A program made the translations under genes and the position numbers. A stretch of 12,701 bases of DNA from SZUA-430 sp044375275. Lineage in GTDB: Bacteria > Pseudomonadota > Alphaproteobacteria > Micropepsales > Micropepsaceae. This document shows positions 1-6,256 of the stretch, in pieces (positions within the stretch are counted from its first letter, which is position 1; the number at the start of each line of letters is the position of its first letter). The notes below the pieces were generated by a model, which saw nothing but the letters and a program-made list of their open reading frames with translations, did no database searches and had not been told where the DNA came from. The stretch lies in assembly GCA_044375275.1 (NCBI GenBank), contig JBILMZ010000093.1, positions 1-12,701 of the forward strand, written 5' to 3'.

Positions 1-220
1 TCCCTGATTGGGCTTAAGGGACCGTGATACCCGGACTACCTGGCGGTTTCCGGTTGACGGCGCGTTCACCACGACTTGTTGCTGTGCCTTCACCGCTGTT
101 ACGCCCTCCCCTGCAGCATCGCTGACGCGACGCGCAGGTGCTCCCGCACTTTGTGAGGGAAAGGGTGGGTATTGTGACCCCGATATTTACAATGTGTGGT
201 CGGCGACGTATGAGGACCTC

Positions 221-607
221 ATGCGCGAATACGAACAGAGCTTCATTGCCCGGGCGGGCGACATTGACGAGCTGGGGCACGTCAACAATGCTGTCTGGGT
301 GCGGTGGGTGCAGGATCTGGCCACCGCGCATTGGGCGGCGGCGGCAACACCGGCGCAGCAGGCGGCCTATGTCTGGGTCGTTGTCCGGCACGAGGTCGAC
401 TATCTCGGCAATGTGAAGGAAGGCGACACCGTCACCGGGCGCACATGGGTGGCCGGGGAGGCTGTCGGGGCGAAGTTTGATCGCTTTGCGGCGTTCTCGA
501 AAGACGGGCGCGTTATCGTCCGTGCACGGACGACTTGGGTGATCCTCTCGCGTGACAGCCTGCGGCCGATGCGGGTGCCCAAAGAGGTTGTTGAGCGGTT
601 CGGGTGA
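221..607 (+). CDS. Acyl-CoA thioesterase, hotdog fold (4HBT family)
   Basis: Predicted 128-residue cytosolic thioesterase that hydrolyses an acyl-CoA; the substrate cannot be told from sequence. The N-terminal motif GDIDELGHVNNAVW (about residues 13-26) is the family's active-site segment, with Asp14/Asp16 as candidate catalytic acids and HVNN at the start of the long hotdog helix. The strand segments around residues 52-62 (VVVRHEVDY) and 98-109 are typical of the fold, and the length is normal. I chose the ATG at 221 because an AGG lies 5 bases upstream and homology-like sequence begins there; the frame stays open back to position 8, but that extension (rich in Thr, Cys, Ala) does not look like protein. 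No partner gene adjoins it. Family assignment is firm, substrate unknown. Confidence 0.85.
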   Translation: MREYEQSFIARAGDIDELGHVNNAVWVRWVQDLATAHWAAAATPAQQAAYVWVVVRHEVDYLGNVKEGDTVTGRTWVAGEAVGAKFDRFAAFSKDGRVIVRARTTWVILSRDSLRPMRVPKEVVERFG

Positions 608-622
608 GTTGCGTCCCTAGGC

Positions 623-898
623 TCAGCGCACGGTTTCCTTCTTCTTCGGGACCGAGACCTTTTGCACGCGGGGTTCGGCCTTGGGCTTTGGCAGCAGGCG
701 GAAGCGCGTCTGGCACCAGGCGAAGTCGACGCCGACATCGAGCAGCGCGTCGGAGCGGCCGCAGGGGCAGGCGAAGTCCATGACGTCGATCACCCGGTAG
801 GTTTCGCCCGCGACAAGCGGCACGGGCTGTCCCGTCACATGGTTCGGAGCCGCATTCACGCACAGGACCAGGTCGCCAGGGCCGACGGGATCGCTCAT
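623..898 (-). CDS. Small conserved-type hypothetical protein with CPC motif
   Basis: A 91-residue soluble protein of unknown function. The first half (GDLVLCVNAAPNHVTGQPVPL, then VAGETYRVIDVM) resembles small beta-barrel proteins of the 'VCVD.....G.....G..Y.V' kind found in alphaproteobacteria and phages; this is an impression, not a search result. Cys13, Cys44, Cys46 and Cys62 could bind a metal. The tail is basic (KPKAEPRVQKVSVPKKK). The start at 898 is preferred because AAGGA sits about 8 bases upstream; the in-frame ATG at 907 directly abuts that Shine-Dalgarno sequence. It converges on the thioesterase gene with a 15-base gap and no clear terminator. Confidence 0.65.
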   Translation of the reverse strand: MSDPVGPGDLVLCVNAAPNHVTGQPVPLVAGETYRVIDVMDFACPCGRSDALLDVGVDFAWCQTRFRLLPKPKAEPRVQKVSVPKKKETVR

Positions 899-1073
899 CA
901 GGTGCATCCTTTGCCGTGGGGAGAGTAGATGCCGGCGACCTGAAAACTGAATGATCGACCGGCGGTTTCAGGGCAGTGTATCCGGACGCCTGCCTCGTGT
1001 CATCTTCGGAACGTTGTGCGCGAGCCTCGTGTTATGGACTGGACGCAGGCGGGCGAGTTGCGCTCAATAGGGC

Positions 1074-1838
1074 ATGTCCAGAATCCGACAGATCCTGCGT
1101 GCCCTGTACGTTGGCGGCTCCCCGGCTGCCCGAACGTTCCAGTACAGCCTTGCTGCGTTCGACGTCCTGATCCTGATTTATATCGTGGCTTCGTCGTTCT
1201 TTCCGCGCGAGCCCTGGATGCACTCCATCGATCTGGTCTTTGGCGTCGGTGCGATGGTCGAACTCGGCCTGCGGTTGTGGGCGGCAAAGTCGCTGAGGAG
1301 CGAATTCCTCCACCCGCAAACGGTGATCGACATCGTCGTGATCATTTCGCTGCTGGCGCCCCTGATCGGGCTGAACTTCGCCTTCCTGCGTGCCTTGCGG
1401 ATCACGCGCGTGCTGACGGCCTACCGCTTCATCCGGCAATTGCGGGCAGACGTGGCGTTTTTCCGGAACAATCCGGCCGCCGTGAACGCGGGCGTCAACC
1501 TGATCGTGTTCCTGTTCCTGATGACAGCGCTGGTTTACGAGACGCAGCACCTGATCAACCCCAAGATCCAGAATTATGGGGATGCCCTTTACTTCACGGT
1601 GACCGCTCTCACCACCACGGGGTTTGGTGACATCACGCTGGTTGGCAATCTGGGCCGGTTCCTCAGCGTCGCCATCATGATCCTTGGCGTCACGCTCTTC
1701 CTGCAACTGGCCAGCGCCCTGTTCAAGGCGCGTCGCGTGCACTGGCGATGCGCGGACTGCGGGCTGCTGGAGCATGAGGATGATGCCCTTCATTGCCGCC
1801 ATTGCGGGACAGCGCTTCATCGCCCGCACAAGGGCTAA
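1074..1838 (+). CDS. Voltage-gated ion (potassium-type) channel with C-terminal zinc-ribbon-like tail
   Basis: A 254-residue inner-membrane channel subunit of the six-helix voltage-gated cation channel superfamily, expected to work as a tetramer. Likely S1 is at residues 24-43, S2 at 52-70 and S3 at 83-100. S4 at 102-124 has regularly spaced arginines (R106, R109, R112, then R118, R121, R124). S5 is at 137-155, the pore helix at 168-180, the filter region TTTGFGD at 180-186 and S6 at 194-217. TTGFGD is a permitted variant of the K+ filter TVGYG, so K+ is the best guess, though selectivity is not proven. After S6 the protein ends in a compact CxxC-11-CxxC module (C226, C229, C241, C244), a zinc-ribbon pattern in place of a usual RCK or cyclic-nucleotide domain. 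The ATG at 1074 follows an AGGG. Confidence 0.88.
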   Translation: MSRIRQILRALYVGGSPAARTFQYSLAAFDVLILIYIVASSFFPREPWMHSIDLVFGVGAMVELGLRLWAAKSLRSEFLHPQTVIDIVVIISLLAPLIGLNFAFLRALRITRVLTAYRFIRQLRADVAFFRNNPAAVNAGVNLIVFLFLMTALVYETQHLINPKIQNYGDALYFTVTALTTTGFGDITLVGNLGRFLSVAIMILGVTLFLQLASALFKARRVHWRCADCGLLEHEDDALHCRHCGTALHRPHKG

Positions 1839-1874
1839 GCGCTTTGCTGATCGTTCAGGACGGTCGCAGTGTCT

Positions 1875-2279
1875 TCACTCCTGAGGCGGGAAGCGTTCGA
1901 ACTCCGGCAGGGTGTGGGCTGTCTTCATCCAGTCGATCCGTTCGGCGACCTGGATGTGGGCCTTCGCGGGAATGGCGGCCGGGTCATCATACGTTGCGCT
2001 CTGGACGTCGATGATCCCTGGCAGGACTTCCGCATTCACATAGAACACGCCCGTGCCACAGTCGGCACAGAAGTGGCGCCTTCCGTGCTCCGACGACTTG
2101 TAGACCTTCGGCGCGCCGCGGGTCAGCCGGACCGCCGTCTCGGGATACATCGTCCACGCGACCATCGGCGCGCCGGCGTGGCGCCTGCAATCGGTGCAGT
2201 GGCACAGGGCGTGGGTGAAGGGCTCGCCCTCGACTTCATAGCGAATGGCGCCGCAATGGCAGCCGCCGGTCATGGTCAT
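1875..2279 (-). CDS. GFA family (glutathione-dependent formaldehyde-activating enzyme-like) zinc protein
   Basis: A 134-residue protein of the GFA/Mss4-like family. Characterised members bind zinc, and the founding member was described as binding glutathione and speeding S-hydroxymethylglutathione formation; most relatives have unknown substrates. The metal ligands are visible: GCHCG (C7, C9), LCHCTDCRRH (C26, C28, C31) and FCADCGTG (C71, C74). Length and motif spacing fit the family well. The open frame runs much further upstream, to 2558, but that part crosses the palindromic intergenic repeat and is not protein-like. ATG 2279 was chosen because the family's N-terminal G-C-H-C-G follows within a few residues and a purine-rich stretch (AGAAGAG) precedes it. 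It converges on the channel gene with a 36-base gap. Confidence 0.88.
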   Translation of the reverse strand: MTMTGGCHCGAIRYEVEGEPFTHALCHCTDCRRHAGAPMVAWTMYPETAVRLTRGAPKVYKSSEHGRRHFCADCGTGVFYVNAEVLPGIIDVQSATYDDPAAIPAKAHIQVAERIDWMKTAHTLPEFERFPPQE

Positions 2280-2348
2280 GATGTGATCTCTTCTTCTGGT
2301 GTGCGAGCAGGCTAGCAGCGTTGTTGTGGGGAGGCCAGATGGGGCGGG

Positions 2349-2407
2349 CCCCCATCGTCTGCAGCGCCTTCGGCGCGCAGCCACTTCCCCCGTAAACGGG
2401 GGAAGAA
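2349..2407. repeat. REP-like palindromic element, left copy
   Basis: This intergenic sequence contains two adjacent hairpins. The first (2359-2380) has stems CTGC/GCAG and GCGCC/GGCGC with a TTC loop and one bulged A. The second has a perfect 9-bp stem (2384-2392 CTTCCCCCG with 2397-2405) and a TAAA loop. The same two hairpins recur in reverse orientation at 2433-2492. This looks like a dispersed extragenic palindrome; copy number elsewhere in the genome cannot be seen. Confidence 0.7.
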
Positions 2408-2432
2408 ACTGGGGGGAGCGTGTATCCTCTTT

Positions 2433-2492
2433 CTTCCACCGCTTCAGCGGGGGAAGTCCCTGCGCACCGGAGGTGCTGCAGGGGATGGGGGA
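2433..2492. repeat. REP-like palindromic element, right copy (inverted)
   Basis: This is the reverse-complement relative of 2349-2407. Hairpin 2433-2442/2447-2456 has a 10-bp stem with one A-G mismatch and loop TTCA. It is followed by hairpin 2460-2481 (CTGC/GCAG outside, GCACC/GGTGC inside, loop GGA). The copies have diverged by several substitutions, many of which keep pairing: the inner stem is GCGCC in one copy and GCACC with a compensating change in the other. Together the two copies form a tail-to-tail pair about 140 bp long, upstream of the serine hydrolase gene. Confidence 0.65.
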
Positions 2493-2524
2493 CAATCGGG
2501 TCGGGATTTGGTAAGGCTCGGGGC

Positions 2525-3565
2525 ATGACACAGAGCCCGCTTCCGCCGCTTCCGACACAGTCCGTCGACACGCCCTGGCCCACGCAGGACTGGCCCGAGG
2601 GGCCGCTTTCCTGTCGTGACCGCGCGGCGTTTGAGGCGCTGGTTGGTGAGGCCTTTGCGGGGAAGTCGACGCCGACGCTGGGCGAGACGCATGCGCTGCT
2701 GGTCGTGCAGCGCGGACGGATCACGTTCGAGCGCTACGGGGACGGTTTCGGGCCGCAGAGCACCCATCATTCGTGGTCGAAGGCCAAGAGCATCACGCAG
2801 GCGCTCGTTGGCATGATCGTCAAGGACGGGCGGCTTGATATCCACGCGCCGGCGGATGTGCCGGAATGGAAGGGCGATGCGCGGGCAGCGATCACGCTGG
2901 ACCAGTTGCTGCGCATGTCGAGCGGGCTGCGCTTCAGCGAGGACTATGCGCCCAGCGGCGGCACGTCGGACGTGATTGCGATGCTGTTCCAACAGGGAAA
3001 GGACGATGTCGCGGCCTATGCGGCGTCGTTGCCGCTGGATCACGCACCGGGGACATATTGGTCCTATGCCAGCGGCACGACGAACATTGTCAGCCGGATC
3101 GCGTCGCGCGCGCTCGGCGCCCAGGGTGCTGACTTCGAGCGTTTCATGCGCACGCGGCTGTTCACGCCGCTCGGTATCACCTCGGCCATCCCGAAGTTCG
3201 ACAAGGCGGGTACCTTTATCGGCTCGAGTTTCTGCTTCATGACCGCGCGCGACTTTGCCCGGTTCGGGTTGCTCTATCTGCGCGATGGCGTCTGGGACGG
3301 GCAGCGCCTCCTGCCCGAGGGCTGGGTCGACCATGCGCGGCGGCCGACGTTCCAGCAGCCCGGCGTCGAGGCCAATCGCTATGGTGCCCACTGGTGGCTG
3401 GACTTTGCGGGTCCTGGTTCGTTTTCGGCGAACGGCTATGATGGCCAGTTCACGATCCTCGTGCCTGACCGCGACCTTGTCATCGTACGCCACGGGGCGA
3501 CGCCGCTGGCGATCAAGGACAATCTGAAGGCCTGGATCGGCAAGCTCGCGTCCAGCCTCGGCTGA
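2525..3565 (+). CDS. Serine hydrolase, beta-lactamase-like fold (class C / 6-aminohexanoate-dimer hydrolase type)
   Basis: A 346-residue hydrolase of the serine beta-lactamase-like family, which includes class C beta-lactamases, EstB-type esterases and NylB. In SWSKAKS (83-89) the nucleophile is probably Ser85 with Lys88, by analogy with the S-x-x-K of NylB-like enzymes (S-M-A-K). The second motif is Y181-A-S in SYASGTTN, and a GYDGQ segment near 304-308 sits where the third motif region is expected. No signal peptide is seen, which argues for a cytosolic amide or ester hydrolase and not a periplasmic beta-lactamase. The substrate is unknown. The open frame extends upstream to 2420 through the REP-like element; ATG 2525 is preferred because it begins outside that repeat. 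The long opposite-strand open frame here is a G+C shadow. Confidence 0.85.
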   Translation: MTQSPLPPLPTQSVDTPWPTQDWPEGPLSCRDRAAFEALVGEAFAGKSTPTLGETHALLVVQRGRITFERYGDGFGPQSTHHSWSKAKSITQALVGMIVKDGRLDIHAPADVPEWKGDARAAITLDQLLRMSSGLRFSEDYAPSGGTSDVIAMLFQQGKDDVAAYAASLPLDHAPGTYWSYASGTTNIVSRIASRALGAQGADFERFMRTRLFTPLGITSAIPKFDKAGTFIGSSFCFMTARDFARFGLLYLRDGVWDGQRLLPEGWVDHARRPTFQQPGVEANRYGAHWWLDFAGPGSFSANGYDGQFTILVPDRDLVIVRHGATPLAIKDNLKAWIGKLASSLG

Positions 3566-3742
3566 GACGCTGCACGCTTTCGGTGCGGAATCGATTCCCA
3601 ATGCGGTTCTCGCACCCGCGGGTGGTGGAGTAATTCCCTATCTCCGGTTGCGCGGTGGTTCCGAGTTCTGCGTGGCGCGCCAAGGGGCATTTTGCTAGCT
3701 GTGTGCGCGTTGGTGTCGACCACGCAAATCACGGGTGAAGCA
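3566..3742. other. Intergenic region upstream of the methyltransferase gene
   Basis: No gene is seen. It contains a perfect 12-bp palindrome, GGAATCGATTCC at 3587-3598, made of two abutting GANTC sites, the target of the CcrM methyltransferase in many alphaproteobacteria. An AAGGGG at 3683-3687 lies just before an in-frame TTG at 3692, an alternative start for the following gene. I could not pick a convincing -35/-10 pair. Confidence 0.4.
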
Positions 3743-6091
3743 ATGGTGTTTGGCAGCTCTTCCCAGGAGCCGGGTTCAGGTGACAACTGGGTGCGGTCTC
3801 GCGCACGCCGCTCCTGGAAGTGGATGAGAGACACCTTCACCTCCGCGCCCGTGACAGCGCAGCTGCAGAGCCTCGACGGGCGCACGCAGGTGCAGACAAC
3901 GGCGATCAAAGCTGTTGGCCAGCAGATTGCCGATCTCTCGCGCAACCAAAGCGGCATGTTTCAGCTGCTCGAGCAGCACCAGGCGATGTTCGGGCGCATC
4001 GATGCGGTACTGGAGCGGGTTGCGTTGCAGAATGAAGCGACGGTCAAGGCGCACGACGAGGCGGCGCGCATGCTCACGGATGTCCGTACGCAACTGGGCG
4101 AGCTTCGCTCGATGCCGGCTGACCTTGCGGCGAGCAAGGCCGAGATCGCTTCGGGCGTCAGGGAGGCTGAGGGCCGCCTTCTCGAAGAGGCGTCGCGGGC
4201 GCGCGTGCAGCTTGGTGCCCTGCCGACGGGTGAGCAGATGCAGGCGATGCTGGGCGAGGGTGTGCTCGCGCAGGGGCTGGCTTCGACGCGGGCGCAGATC
4301 GTCAACGAGCTGCAGAAGCTGCAGCAGTTTCTTGCCATGCATGGCGTCGATGTGCGCGACCGGCTTGCGGCGCTGACGGCGGGCCTGCAAGATGTGAGTT
4401 CGACGATTGACGAGCGCGTCGCGGGTCTCGACGCGCGCGTCGCAGTGCTGCCGTCAGTTGATCACGTGCAGGCCGCCATGGACACGGGGGCTGTCGCGCA
4501 GCAACTGGCGCTGGAGAAGGGCCAGGTGGCCGAGAGCCTGCAGAAGATCCATGAGGCGCTTGTCCGGTTGCCGGAGCTTTCGAAATCGCAGCTGGCTGCT
4601 GACGTGCAGGGGCTTCACGACGGGATGGCGCGGCAGTCAGCCGACATTGCTGCGCGGCTTGCGAGCCTGCCCTCGACGGAGCAGGTCCAGTCGCTCATCA
4701 ACAATGGCACGATCGCCACCGAGCTCGCGTCGGCGTGGTCGCAGCTTGTTGACGGGTTGCAGCGGGTTCAGGAGACCGTGGCGGCGCATGCTGCACGGAT
4801 GCATGAGCAGCTGGCGACGCTGCCCTCCGCGGATCAGATCCAGGGCCTGGTCAATGGCGGGGCGCTGGTGCAGGAAGTTGCCAAGGCGCGCGCCGACATT
4901 GCCGGTGGCTTGCAGAAAGTGAGTTATGACACCTCGGCGCAGCTTGATGGCGTGCAGAGCCGGCTTGCGGCGATCCCGACGGGTGATGAATTCCGGGTGC
5001 TCATCGGCAGTGGTACGATCATCCAGGAAGTGGCTGCCGCGAAGGCGCATCTCTCAGAGGGACTTCACAAGGTACAGGCCGTGATGGCGGAGCAGGGGGC
5101 GGGCGTACAGGCGCGGCTCGCGCAGCTGCCATCAACCGAGCAGGTGCATGCGTTCATAGAGGGCGGCACCGCAAGTACCTTGCAGAGCACGCGCAAGCTG
5201 GTCGCCGAAGAAACGCAGCGTGGACAGCTGGTGGTCGAGCGGATGGCGTCCCGCCTGTCGGCGCTGCAGGCGCGTGGTGTGATCCCGCTGCCGTCGGTGG
5301 GCCTTGTCATGTGCCGCAATCCGCTTGGTTATGTTGCGGTACCGGCGGATGACCTGTCGACGATTGGTTCGCTTGCGGATGGTGTGCTGCCCCGGCAGGG
5401 TACGCTCAAGTTCATCGAGAAGCATCTCAAGCCCGGTGGTACTTTCGTGGACGTGGGCGCCAATGTCGGGCTCTTCAGCCTGCTGGCAGCGCGCGTCGCA
5501 GGACCCGGCGGAAGGGTCATCGCGATCGAGCCTGCACCGGTTGCAGCTGCAGCGTTGCGGGCGACGGTGAGTGCCAACGGGCTGGAGGCTCTTGTGCAGG
5601 TCGAAGAAGTGGCCGCGGGGGCGGAGCGGGGGCTCGGGACGCTATCCGTGATGCCAAACTGCCGGCTGTCCACCCTGCTTCCCGCCGTGCTTCCGCCGGG
5701 CGCTCAGGCGAGCACGGTGGTGGCCAATGTGGTGCCGCTGGACGAACTGCTCGCGGAGATCGTGCCGGATGTCGTGAAGATCAGCGTTGGCGGCTGGGAG
5801 CTGAAAGTGCTCGAGGGCATGCAGGGCCTGCTGTCGGCGCATCCCGAGATCGTCCTCGTGATGGAGTTCGATCCGTCCCACATCCGCAGCACTGGCCTGT
5901 CCGCTGCCGGGTGGGTTGACCGCATGGGTACGGCCGGCATGCGCATCTTCGAGATCGATGAACGGAACGGCGAGCTTTTACCCCTGCGCCGCAGCGGGAT
6001 CGAGGAGATCGTCTCAACCAATGTCGTCATCACCCGCAATCCGGCGCTGCGCCGGGAGGGAGCGGTAGAGCCATTGTGGCAAACCGCATGA
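3743..6091 (+). CDS. Large helical-repeat protein with C-terminal FkbM-type methyltransferase domain
   Basis: A 782-residue fusion. Residues about 35-520 are predicted long helices, rich in Gln, Ala, Leu and charged residues and nearly free of Cys or aromatics. A motif of the form LPS-(T/A)-(E/D)-Q-(V/I)-Q followed by (N/G)GT recurs near residues 160, 236, 309, 360, 411 and 462; the last four are exactly 51 residues apart. The C-terminal part (about 535-770) is an S-adenosylmethionine-dependent methyltransferase of the FkbM family: FVDVGANVGLFS (568-579) is the cofactor-binding glycine loop and AIEPAP the acidic strand-2 end. The usual FkbM signature KIDVEG reads KISVGGWE here (679-686). FkbM enzymes O-methylate sugars or secondary metabolites; the target here is unknown, and the helical part could be a scaffold. 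No signal peptide or membrane helix is seen. ATG 3743 was chosen; TTG 3692 is a real alternative. The stop codon lies in the following repeat. Confidence 0.8.
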   Translation: MVFGSSSQEPGSGDNWVRSRARRSWKWMRDTFTSAPVTAQLQSLDGRTQVQTTAIKAVGQQIADLSRNQSGMFQLLEQHQAMFGRIDAVLERVALQNEATVKAHDEAARMLTDVRTQLGELRSMPADLAASKAEIASGVREAEGRLLEEASRARVQLGALPTGEQMQAMLGEGVLAQGLASTRAQIVNELQKLQQFLAMHGVDVRDRLAALTAGLQDVSSTIDERVAGLDARVAVLPSVDHVQAAMDTGAVAQQLALEKGQVAESLQKIHEALVRLPELSKSQLAADVQGLHDGMARQSADIAARLASLPSTEQVQSLINNGTIATELASAWSQLVDGLQRVQETVAAHAARMHEQLATLPSADQIQGLVNGGALVQEVAKARADIAGGLQKVSYDTSAQLDGVQSRLAAIPTGDEFRVLIGSGTIIQEVAAAKAHLSEGLHKVQAVMAEQGAGVQARLAQLPSTEQVHAFIEGGTASTLQSTRKLVAEETQRGQLVVERMASRLSALQARGVIPLPSVGLVMCRNPLGYVAVPADDLSTIGSLADGVLPRQGTLKFIEKHLKPGGTFVDVGANVGLFSLLAARVAGPGGRVIAIEPAPVAAAALRATVSANGLEALVQVEEVAAGAERGLGTLSVMPNCRLSTLLPAVLPPGAQASTVVANVVPLDELLAEIVPDVVKISVGGWELKVLEGMQGLLSAHPEIVLVMEFDPSHIRSTGLSAAGWVDRMGTAGMRIFEIDERNGELLPLRRSGIEEIVSTNVVITRNPALRREGAVEPLWQTA

Positions 6092-6229
6092 AAAACCCGT
6101 GACAGTGCACTCATTTCCTTGATGCTACCCTCCGCTTTCGAGTGGCTTGTTAGAAATGCATGAAAAACCCGTGACAGTGCACTCATTTCCTTGATGCAAC
6201 CCTCCGCTTTCGAGTGGCTTGTTAGAAAT
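6086..6229. repeat. 72-bp tandem direct repeat, two copies
   Basis: Copy 1 (6086-6157) and copy 2 (6158-6229) are identical except at one base (T at 6126, A at 6198). Each holds the left arm and loop of the palindrome. Only copy 2 continues into the full right arm (6226-6256); copy 1 breaks off after AAATG. This reads as a recent duplication of arm plus loop, for example by replication slippage or recombination at the hairpin. Confidence 0.95.
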
Positions 6230-6256
6230 GAGTGCACTGTCACGGGTTTTTCATGC
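6158..6256. repeat. Long palindrome left of the RAYT gene (31-bp perfect stem)
   Basis: Left arm 6158-6188 and right arm 6226-6256 are perfect reverse complements over 31 bases, with a 37-base loop. The arms begin GCATGAAAAACCCGTGACAG. The right arm contains the stop codon and last codon of the transposase; the outer arm of the tandem copy holds the stop of the methyltransferase gene. Confidence 0.95.
6163..6251. terminator. Possible bidirectional intrinsic terminator formed by the palindrome
   Basis: The hairpin has an A tract on the left flank (AAAAACCCG) and a T tract on the right (CGGGTTTTT), so either strand would give a G+C-containing stem base followed by U residues. It lies between two convergent genes, where a shared terminator makes sense. 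The 37-base loop is long for a classical terminator, so the assignment is an inference. Confidence 0.45.

Noticed and set aside
8..220. N-terminal extension of the thioesterase frame back to position 8
   Set aside because: The added residues are low in protein-like character, and a Shine-Dalgarno-like AGG with the family's N-terminus points to ATG 221.
1016..1829. Long open frames overlapping the channel gene on both strands
   Set aside because: These are shadows of a high-G+C coding region. The frame at 1074-1838 has membrane helices, S4 arginines and a pore filter; the others have none.
2444..3601. 385-residue minus-strand open frame across the serine hydrolase gene
   Set aside because: Arg/Pro-rich shadow with no domain. 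It also crosses the palindromic intergenic element.
3673..3695. Sigma-54 promoter (TGGCGCG ... TTGCT) before the methyltransferase gene
   Set aside because: The spacing between the GG and GC elements is 18 bases where about 10 is needed.
6086..6256. CRISPR array from the 72-bp tandem repeats
   Set aside because: Only two units, no spacers between them, and the unit is half of a long palindrome with a neighbouring transposase.
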